Origin: DATKMG01 sp035541995
Lineage (GTDB): Bacteria > Acidobacteriota > Terriglobia > Versatilivoradales > Versatilivoraceae
Reading direction: 5' to 3'
DNA: 7,351 nt
Assembly (NCBI GenBank): GCA_035541995.1
Contig: DATKMG010000562.1
Coordinates: 1 to 7,351 of the forward strand
In this document: positions 1 to 5,513 of the stretch, piece by piece
How the letters are laid out: each line of letters starts with the position of its first letter
Position numbering within the stretch: position 1 is the stretch's first letter
Notes under the pieces: model-generated
Told to the model about the DNA's origin: nothing
The model's database searches: none
Seen by the model: only the letters and a program-made list of their open reading frames with translations
Position numbers and translations under genes: made by a program

Positions 1-255
1 GCCCACCCAGGGCGGCCGCCGCGGGGACGGCGGTCCCGAGCTCCTGCCGCTGACGGCGCCCTGGGCTACTGTCTGCCGCCCCCAGCGGGGCTCAATAAGG
101 AAGAAGCGGCCTCCTGCCGCTTCACAAATGTCCAATCTCCATCTGGCCGCTCCGCGGCCACCGAAACGCGTGCTCCACAAGTCTTTCGGACGATTAAACA
201 TTGTAGCTCCTCTCCCCGGCCTAGATGTGTCTTGTCGCCGACCGTGTTTCGTTCT
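1..255. other. GC-rich, hairpin-dense segment; possible structured RNA, no recognised family
   Basis: No convincing gene lies here. GC by hand count is about 85% in 1-60, 70% in 61-120, 58% in 121-180 and 52% in 181-240, against roughly 50% in the neighbouring genes. Visible inverted repeats are 6-14 with 57-65 (9 bp), 24-28 with 33-37 (5 bp), 76-79 with 85-88 (4 bp), 103-110 with 116-123 (8 bp, loop CTCCT), 144-150 with 154-160 (7 bp, loop TCC) and a long-range stem 162-170 with 243-251. The 10-mer CTCCTGCCGC occurs twice, at 41-50 and 111-120. I looked for the conserved cores of RNase P RNA, tmRNA, SRP RNA and tRNA on both strands and found none. It could be a small RNA, a structured leader of the TPR gene at 361, or the structured end of an upstream transcript. 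The strand is undecided. Confidence 0.4.
162..251 (+). repeat. Long-range inverted repeat with nested stems
   Basis: Bases 162-170 pair with 243-251 over nine positions, including one G-T (G-U in RNA) pair at 168/245. Inside it, ACAAG at 177-181 pairs with CTTGT at 231-235. Further in, 198-206 pairs with 221-228 over eight pairs with one bulged G at 203 and one T-G pair at 202/224, closing a C-rich loop at 207-220. Both non-Watson-Crick pairs are G-U on the plus strand and would be A-C mismatches on the minus strand. This mildly favours a plus-strand RNA. The structure was drawn by hand and no folding energy was calculated. Confidence 0.4.
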
Positions 256-347
256 TGAACTAACGTCCTGTTACCGCACCCGTGGTTATCCATTTTATCT
301 CGGGGTCCGCAACCGACTTTTTCACTTCTTCGGATCAATTAAAAGAG

Positions 348-353
348 TACAAT
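348..353 (+). promoter_or_regulatory. Possible -10 element for the exported TPR gene
   Basis: TACAAT at 348-353 matches the bacterial -10 consensus TATAAT at five of six positions. No credible -35 hexamer sits 16-18 bases upstream. If it is used, transcription would begin at about 360, directly at the ATG at 361, giving a nearly leaderless message. The purine run AAAAGAG at 341-347 could instead be a distant ribosome binding site, 13 bases from the ATG. The two readings exclude each other and the sequence does not decide between them. Confidence 0.25.
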
Positions 354-360
354 TTTCTTC

Positions 361-1488
361 ATGCGACGCTCGCTCTCCGGGAGGATTCGGTATCTAGAAT
401 TCAGCACTCAGCATTTCTTCCCCAGGCGTTCCCTCTGGGGGTGCCTGCTTGCACTCGTCTTTTTGCTGCCTTCCCTGAATGACTCCATCCTGAGCTTGCC
501 TCAGAAAGCACCGCCAGCAGAGCCCTCTGAAAAAGACCTTGACCAAGCCGGGGCCTTAATCAAGCAGGGCAAGCTCGATGAAGCGATCGCTTTGCTCGAA
601 GGTCTGCTGCAGAAGGAGCCGAACTTCCCGGGTTTAGAAGCCAGGCTGGGAAAGGCCTACTACACGAAACGCAACTTCCGGCAGGCAACCATCCACTTCA
701 AAGCCGCGCTCCAGGAAAATCCCGGGGACCGTGAGACGATCCAATTGCTCGGATTGTCATTCTATTCTCTTGGCCAATTCGAAGAAGCTATTCCATTGTT
801 GGAGAAGATTCAATCGCAGCTCCCTCCAACTGAGTTCGATGGGGTTTATCTCCTGGCCGTTTCCTATCTCAGGACTATGCGGGTCGAGAAAGCCCGAGCG
901 ACCTTCGCACAGTTGTTTTCCATGATGCAGGACAGCCCTGCCGCTCACCTCCTCTTTGCCCAGATGATGGTGAGGCAGCGCCTCGAAGATGAGGCGATAC
1001 CTGAACTGCAGAAGGCCATCACTTTGGATCCTCGCCTTCCGATGGTTCATTTTCTTCTGGGGGAAATTTACCTTTATAAGTCGGACGCGGAACTGGCCCT
1101 GGAAGAATTCAACAAGGAACTCTCAATCAATCCGACTCTTTGGTTGGTCTACTGGCGACTGGGAGATACGCTTACCCGACTTGAGAAATATGCCGATGCA
1201 GAACAGGTTCTGAAGAAGGCCATCTGGTTGAATGAAACCTTCAGCGGCTCGTACGTCTTGTTGGGACAAATCGGGCTGAAAAAAGGGGATCTGGATCTGG
1301 CCCTGGGCTTCTTGGAACGCGGTGCAAAGATGGATCCCAACAATTACCTTGCCCACTACCTTCTGGGACAAACCTACCAGCGGTTAGGCCAAATAGATCA
1401 AGCCAATCGACAGTTCGAATTGGCCAAGTCTCTCCTTGCTGAAGGGAAAAACACCCAGCAACTTCTCCTGTCCGGGAGCCTGAAATAG
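361..1488 (+). CDS. Exported tetratricopeptide (TPR) repeat protein
   Basis: The product is 375 residues and almost entirely TPR. Residues 1-23 are a basic N-region, 24-38 a hydrophobic segment (LWGCLLALVFLLPSL), and 39-56 a polar, proline-rich linker. This suggests Sec export or a signal anchor. From about residue 57 to 361 there are some nine consecutive units of about 34 residues with the TPR pattern (for example LGKAYYTKRNFRQATIHFKA and LGQTYQRLGQIDQANRQFEL). TPR arrays form a superhelical groove that binds partner proteins; no enzymatic domain is visible. The partner is unknown. ATG 361 is the only in-frame ATG that keeps the export signal, but the ribosome site is weak (AAAAGAG at 341-347). 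The gene converges on the CRTAC1-family gene across a 343-base gap. The family call is firm. Specific function is not assignable. Confidence 0.88.
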   Translation: MRRSLSGRIRYLEFSTQHFFPRRSLWGCLLALVFLLPSLNDSILSLPQKAPPAEPSEKDLDQAGALIKQGKLDEAIALLEGLLQKEPNFPGLEARLGKAYYTKRNFRQATIHFKAALQENPGDRETIQLLGLSFYSLGQFEEAIPLLEKIQSQLPPTEFDGVYLLAVSYLRTMRVEKARATFAQLFSMMQDSPAAHLLFAQMMVRQRLEDEAIPELQKAITLDPRLPMVHFLLGEIYLYKSDAELALEEFNKELSINPTLWLVYWRLGDTLTRLEKYADAEQVLKKAIWLNETFSGSYVLLGQIGLKKGDLDLALGFLERGAKMDPNNYLAHYLLGQTYQRLGQIDQANRQFELAKSLLAEGKNTQQLLLSGSLK

Positions 1489-1831
1489 ACGTGATGCTCA
1501 CACAAAGACTTAACATAGCCTATGACCGCAACCAAGAATCAACCGCAGAGGCACAAAGGTCACAAAGAAAAACCACTCGAATCTGGAGATCTTCACCGAG
1601 CTGGATTTCGGATTTAATTTCTTGCCGGTAGCCCTTCACTACGAGGCTGAATCCTTTGAAGCGAATTCACAAAGTCACCTTGAATCCAGAGACTATTATT
1701 TGCTTTGGGTTCTCGCCTCTGTGCTCTCTGTGCCTCTATGGTAATTAGTTAATACTTGGCCCGAGACACCGTTTATCCCGCTGAGATGAAGCATCAAGAG
1801 TCGGAATGCCCGTGACCGTAATTGATCCACG
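1489..1831. other. Convergent intergenic region, no gene seen
   Basis: This 343-base gap lies between the 3' ends of the plus-strand TPR gene and the minus-strand CRTAC1-family gene. Its main content is the inverted-repeat element at 1542-1742. No open frame in it resembles a protein and no tRNA is visible. No intrinsic terminator with a good T tract was found. A weak 4-bp hairpin (GTGA/TCAC, 1491-1501) directly after the TPR stop lacks one. The large inverted repeat could itself act as a two-way transcription block, but this is inference. Confidence 0.6.
1542..1742. repeat. MITE-like inverted-repeat element with 9-base-periodic arms
   Basis: The left arm (1542-1574) and the reverse complement of the right arm (1708-1742) align from a shared ACC, with 20 of the first 26 bases identical by eye, and both end in AACC. 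Each arm has an imperfect 9-base tandem pattern: GGCACAAAG then GTCACAAAG on the left, GGCACAGAG then AGCACAGAG on the right (complement). The 133-base core (1575-1707) has no open frame of note. No clear target-site duplication flanks the arms. Similar GAGGCACAGAG-type intergenic repeats are, from memory, widespread in several environmental phyla. A non-autonomous transposable element or a REP-like palindrome would both fit. The inverted repeat is directly visible; its mobility is inferred. Confidence 0.6.
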
Positions 1832-3580
1832 TCACCGGACTTGCCTCGGTGTCGCATTCTTGGAGGGAATGGACTTGCCCGTACCCTCCTTGAGGGTCGT
1901 GATCCGGTCAATGTCCAGGCCTGTCCATTCTTCGGTCAATCCGCTTGGCCAGTAGACTTCCAGGCGTTCTACACTTGTTGCAGCGCCCAAACCAAAATGA
2001 ACGCGCAGGTCATTTTGGGAAATGTAGCTGCCCCCGCCACGAACTTCCTGGTACTGGCTAGTGGAATTGCTGACACAACGAACCCTGGAGCCAATGGCAC
2101 TCCGGTTCGATTTTGTTCCTGTGAGTTTAATCGTCAGCCAGTGATTCTTGTTGAGAGACTCCAGCCGAAACAGATCCGGCACATCGTGAACATTGTTGAT
2201 GACAATATCCACATCGCCATCATTGTCGTAGTCACCAAAAGCGCAGCCACGGGCGGCCTTGGGGGTGGAGGCAGGGGGGCCTAACAGTTCAGCGACGTCC
2301 TCAAAATGGCCATTCTGGAGGCTGTGATAAATGACTTTCCTTTGCTTGTAACCAGCTTCGGTCTTGATCTGGGACACTTCGGGATACACATGACCGTTAG
2401 CAAGAAAAAGATCTAACCAGCCGTCATTATCCAAATCCACAAAGCCGCAACCCCATCCCAACCAGCGAGTGGTGAGACCAATTCCTGAAGCAAAGGTGAC
2501 ATCTTCAAAATAACCTCCACCTTTGTTGGAGTATAGTGTGGAAGTGTCCCCGGCGAAATTAGTCTTAAAGATATCCATCCAGCCATCGTGATTGTAATCT
2601 CCTACCGTCACACCCATTCCTGCCTGCGGTTTCCCGTCCTGGCTGTAAGCGCACCCCGCATTGATTCCGACATCGGTGAAGGTACCGTCTCCATTATTGT
2701 GGTAGAGGACACTAGGATTCGAGTCATTGGCCACATAAATATCAGTCCAGCCATCATTGTCGAAGTCCAAGGTTGAGGCCCCCAATCCGTACGTCCCGCT
2801 GGCGGCTGCGATCCCGGATTTTTCAGAGACATCCTCAAACGTCCCATTTCCGCGGTTGTGAAGGAGAACGTTTTTACCGCCGACCAGACCCGGAGGCCCA
2901 CAGGCTACTTTGACCCCTTTGTATCTGCAGAGCCCCGATTCGGGTACAGGAGCGGATTCGATATCGAAATCGATGTAGTTCGCCACGAAGATGTCGAGGA
3001 AGCCATCCCGATCATAATCCAGGAAAGCACAGCCAGTCCCCCAGCGCTGGCGCTGATTGGCTATTCCAGCTTTTTCCGTGACATTCTCGAAGGTACCGTC
3101 CCCCTTGTTGCGATAGAGCTGGTTGTGCCCCCAATAGCTCACGAAGATGTCTTCAAAGCCATCATTATCATAGTCTCCGATACACACGCCTTGCCCCCAA
3201 CTGCCCTGGTCCAGACCTGCTTTTCGGGTGACGTCTTCGAAGGTTCCGTCGCGGTTGTTCCTATAAAGATGATTAGTGGGTTCCTTTCCCTTAGGGAATC
3301 CTTCCAGGTTGGTACCGTTCACTAGAAAAATGTCGAGCCACCCATCGTTATTGTAGTCAAGGAATGCAACGCCGCAACCGGTTGTCTCCAGCAGGTACTT
3401 GTTGGACTCCTTTCCCCCAAAAACCGTTACTGCCACAAGCCCGGCTTCTTTGGCAACATTAGTAAAGGAGAACCCAAGAGGCTTTGGGGATTCCTGGGAT
3501 ATGGTAGGACTGTGGAAAGAAATGGCAATACCCAGCAGGACTAGAGCGAAAGTCCCTCGACCTGTTTTTTGTACTGGCAT
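1832..3580 (-). CDS. Exported CRTAC1-family protein: FG-GAP/VCBS repeats with C-terminal ASPIC/UnbV domain
   Basis: The product is 582 residues. Residues 1-29 form a likely Sec signal peptide (basic start, hydrophobic FALVLLGIAI). Seven calcium-binding loops of the D-x-[DN]-x-D-G-x-x-D type follow, starting near residues 75, 136, 188, 272, 328, 382 and 450 (for example DFDNDGWTD and DYDNDGDVD). They alternate with LYRN..GDGTFEDVT strands, as expected for a seven-bladed, integrin-alpha-like propeller. A CGPPGL segment with Cys218 and Cys227 lies between the third and fourth loops. Residues about 495-562 match the ASPIC/UnbV module (GSRV, GGGSYISQND, RVHFGLG, WPSG). Such proteins are common in Acidobacteriota and Planctomycetes; they are extracytoplasmic and mostly of unknown role. 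No Shine-Dalgarno is visible before ATG 3580. The TPR gene ends 49 bases upstream on the same strand, suggesting co-transcription. Confidence 0.93.
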   Translation of the reverse strand: MPVQKTGRGTFALVLLGIAISFHSPTISQESPKPLGFSFTNVAKEAGLVAVTVFGGKESNKYLLETTGCGVAFLDYNNDGWLDIFLVNGTNLEGFPKGKEPTNHLYRNNRDGTFEDVTRKAGLDQGSWGQGVCIGDYDNDGFEDIFVSYWGHNQLYRNKGDGTFENVTEKAGIANQRQRWGTGCAFLDYDRDGFLDIFVANYIDFDIESAPVPESGLCRYKGVKVACGPPGLVGGKNVLLHNRGNGTFEDVSEKSGIAAASGTYGLGASTLDFDNDGWTDIYVANDSNPSVLYHNNGDGTFTDVGINAGCAYSQDGKPQAGMGVTVGDYNHDGWMDIFKTNFAGDTSTLYSNKGGGYFEDVTFASGIGLTTRWLGWGCGFVDLDNDGWLDLFLANGHVYPEVSQIKTEAGYKQRKVIYHSLQNGHFEDVAELLGPPASTPKAARGCAFGDYDNDGDVDIVINNVHDVPDLFRLESLNKNHWLTIKLTGTKSNRSAIGSRVRCVSNSTSQYQEVRGGGSYISQNDLRVHFGLGAATSVERLEVYWPSGLTEEWTGLDIDRITTLKEGTGKSIPSKNATPRQVR

Positions 3581-3629
3581 TCGTAAGACCGCCGGAGGAA
3601 GTGAAAGAGAATGGTGCTCAAGCTAGTCT

Positions 3630-5210
3630 CTAATTCCCTAACGGGGGCGGCTGAAGATAAGGTGCCAGACGACGGGCTTCATCAAAGTGCTTTTGCGCCT
3701 CCAGTTCGACTCCCTGGGTCCGCAAAGCCAGACCTAGCTGAAAATGAGCTTGGGCATTGTCAGGCGCCAGTCGAATGGCTTCACGAAATCTCTCGATCGC
3801 CCCTGCAAGATCATGCTTCTTCAACTTCTCGATCCCGACCCCAACAGCAAAGGTGGATGATTGGGCGTCAGCTTTCTTCCGGTTCAATCGTGCTGCCTCA
3901 GCCAGTGCTGACGCAGCAGCAGCAGATTCGTGCTTCTGTTGCAGGACTTGTCCCAAGCTCATATAGGATTCAGGAGAATCCGGTCGCCACTTGATTGCTT
4001 CTCGAAACTCGGAGAGGGCTCCATCCAGATCTCCCTGCTGCTTCAGAACAGTCCCTAACATATAATGAGGATCAGCGTAATCGGGTTTGTTCGAAATTGC
4101 CGTACGAAAGGCCTGGATGGCGTCGCTCGTTCGTCCGGATTGCCAGAAAACAACTCCTAGCGTGAAGTGGGCTTCCGGAAGAGAAGGATCGAGGGCGATC
4201 GCTTTACGCAATTCTACCTCGGCAGATTGAAAATCGTCCTTCTGTTTTAAAGCCAGCCCGAGATTATAGAAAGCCTCAGCATTGTCAGGGCTCATTCGGG
4301 TGAGTTTACGATAGACTTCTATGGCTCCTTCCAGGTCTCCCTTCTGGATGAGAGCCGTCCCAAGGTTGTGTCGAGCCGGTATGAAATCGGGATCAGTTTT
4401 GAGCAGAGACTGAAATATCTCTACTGCCTCTTCCGCCTCTCCTTTGTGTATCAATGCGAGTCCTAAACTGTTAGCCGCGTCTCTAAGCGAAGGGTTGAGT
4501 TTCAGGGCCTCCCGGAACTCCGTGATGGCTCCATCCAGATCGCCATAGTCCTGCAAAGAAGTTCCCAATTGCATATGTAATGCCGCCAGGTTCGGATTTA
4601 GGCGAACGGCCTCACGCAAATGTTCAATGGCAAGCTGCAGGTCTCCTTTTTCTCTAATTGCCAATCCCAGATAATAATGAGCCTCGGCGTGATTGGGTTT
4701 TAACTGCACAGCCCGTTGCAGGGCCGGTAATGCCCGATCTACGTCTTTAATCCACCAACATGTTGCCCCGAGATGGTACTGGGCATCGAACAGATTGGGG
4801 TTAATCTTCACTGCTATCTCGAATTCCCGTATGGCTTCCTGGATCTTCTCCTGCTGTCCTAAGACAAAGCCGAGCCGGTCGTGGGCTTCTGCCATCTTAG
4901 GGGAGAACCTCAACGCACTCTCGTAAGCCGTAACCGCTCCAGGCAAATCCCTTTTCTGCTCACAGATAATACCTAACAGATAATGTGCCTCTGCCGAGGC
5001 GGGGTCAAGTTTCAGCGCCTCTTCTAATTTAAGCCGGGCTTTTTCGATTTCGTTGGCTCGAAGTAACTTCTCACCTTCAGCCAGCGAAGCACGGAAATCT
5101 GAGGATTCGACTGCACGGGTGTGACTCTGCGGTTGTCCCACCAAAGACAAGGCCTGGAGAAGCCACAAGCAGCGGCAGACGCGTGCGAAGAGTAGTCCGG
5201 ACGAATGCAT
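3630..5210 (-). CDS. Exported 14-unit tetratricopeptide (TPR) repeat protein
   Basis: From ATG 5210 the product is 526 residues. Residues 1-25 look like a signal peptide (CLWLLQALSLVG core). From about residue 39 to the end run 14 TPR units. The first twelve keep an exact 34-residue register, then five residues are inserted (around bases 3864-3881) before the last two. Units resemble LGTVLKQQGDLDGALSEFRE. The protein is a binding scaffold with no catalytic domain. Start choice: the frame stays open to GTG 5291, but that codon abuts its GGAGG with no spacing and lies upstream of a possible -10 box (5251-5256). GTG 5228 has GGGGA six bases upstream and is a serious alternative. ATG 5210 gives the cleanest signal peptide. 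It is likely the first gene of a two-gene unit with the CRTAC1-family gene, so the two may act together outside the cytoplasm. This is inferred from position. Confidence 0.88.
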   Translation of the reverse strand: MHSSGLLFARVCRCLWLLQALSLVGQPQSHTRAVESSDFRASLAEGEKLLRANEIEKARLKLEEALKLDPASAEAHYLLGIICEQKRDLPGAVTAYESALRFSPKMAEAHDRLGFVLGQQEKIQEAIREFEIAVKINPNLFDAQYHLGATCWWIKDVDRALPALQRAVQLKPNHAEAHYYLGLAIREKGDLQLAIEHLREAVRLNPNLAALHMQLGTSLQDYGDLDGAITEFREALKLNPSLRDAANSLGLALIHKGEAEEAVEIFQSLLKTDPDFIPARHNLGTALIQKGDLEGAIEVYRKLTRMSPDNAEAFYNLGLALKQKDDFQSAEVELRKAIALDPSLPEAHFTLGVVFWQSGRTSDAIQAFRTAISNKPDYADPHYMLGTVLKQQGDLDGALSEFREAIKWRPDSPESYMSLGQVLQQKHESAAAASALAEAARLNRKKADAQSSTFAVGVGIEKLKKHDLAGAIERFREAIRLAPDNAQAHFQLGLALRTQGVELEAQKHFDEARRLAPYLQPPPLGN

Positions 5211-5250
5211 GAAGAATATTTTAGCACGCACTTGATTTCCCCATTGAATT

Positions 5251-5256
5251 GTTATA
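5251..5256 (-). promoter_or_regulatory. Possible -10 element for the TPR/CRTAC1 pair
   Basis: On the minus strand this reads TATAAC, five of six matches to TATAAT. The hexamer 17 bases upstream (5274-5279, CGAACA on the minus strand) matches TTGACA at only three positions. Transcription from here would start near 5244. That fits translation starting at GTG 5228 or ATG 5210 but not at GTG 5291. This is a consensus match only. Confidence 0.3.
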
Positions 5257-5291
5257 TTTCCCCTACTCCTCGGTGTTCGGCGTAACTTCAC

Positions 5292-5513
5292 CCTCCAAAC
5301 CGCCGGGTTGAGTCCAACAGATCTTTTTGCTACAGTTCCCTCGCCAGTGCTGCTGTCATCTAATCTGTTTCCGCGTAAACGCCTGGGAACCGCGTCACAA
5401 TGTCGTCATGGCTAGTGTTCAGTGTGCAACACAAACAATACAGAGTCTAAAAGCTGACGGCTAGGTTGCCGATAAGGGTCAGAAGGATGAACTTTGATCA
5501 GGGGTAGGACTCA
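5292..5513. promoter_or_regulatory. Divergent promoter region between the TPR gene and pilT
   Basis: This gap lies between the largest possible TPR frame and pilT and must carry the pilT promoter unless pilT is read from elsewhere. I see no strong -35/-10 pair for pilT. Small dyads are GTGTT/AACAC (5415-5419 with 5428-5432), GCGT/ACGC (5373-5376 with 5379-5382) and CGGC/GCCG (5458-5461 with 5468-5471). Any of these could be an operator, but all are short enough to occur by chance. No small gene is evident. Confidence 0.4.
5501..5509 (+). promoter_or_regulatory. Ribosome binding site of pilT
   Basis: GGGGTAGGA ends four bases before ATG 5514, and its GGGG part ends nine bases before it. This purine-rich stretch fits a Shine-Dalgarno site and fixes the pilT start, which also matches the N-terminal length expected of PilT proteins. 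Confidence 0.7.

Noticed and set aside
1..258. Plus-strand frame 1 open from base 1 to a TGA at 256-258, possibly the 3' end of an upstream gene
   Set aside because: The translation is rich in Arg, Pro, Ser and Cys with no recognisable motif. Several frames are open here simply because the DNA is GC-rich, and the hairpins cut across it. A partial gene cannot be fully excluded.
1..275. 6S RNA, RNase P RNA, tmRNA or SRP RNA
   Set aside because: The conserved cores of RNase P, tmRNA and SRP RNA are absent on both strands. A loose resemblance of 145-200 to part of E. coli 6S RNA (GCTCCGCGG, then TTAAAC) failed because the flanks do not pair into the long 6S rod.
66..338. 90-residue minus-strand open frame
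   Set aside because: It crosses the structured segment, has no recognisable domain and no ribosome site, and reads like translated noncoding DNA.
433..444. Lipobox Leu-Trp-Gly-Cys (residues 25-28) in the plus-strand TPR protein
   Set aside because: The Cys precedes the hydrophobic core instead of following it, so it cannot be a signal peptidase II site.
1491..1501. Intrinsic terminator after the first TPR gene (GTGA/TCAC)
   Set aside because: The stem is only four pairs and no T tract follows.
1542..1742. CRISPR array suggested by the repeated GAGGCACAG-like 9-mers
   Set aside because: The units are 9 bases without spacers and the two clusters are inverted relative to each other.
2858..3325. 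155-residue plus-strand open frame antisense to the CRTAC1-family gene
   Set aside because: Its Ile/Val-rich repeats are the mirror of the sense DxDNDG codons. The sense strand has seven family motifs and a domain architecture.
5211..5291. N-terminal extension of the minus-strand TPR protein from GTG 5291
   Set aside because: The GGAGG directly abuts the GTG with no spacing, the extension precedes a possible -10 box, and it would bury the signal peptide about 40 residues in.
5409..5430. Sigma-54 promoter for pilT (TGGC...TGTGCA)
   Set aside because: The GG and GC dinucleotides are several bases too far apart for the -24/-12 spacing that sigma-54 requires.
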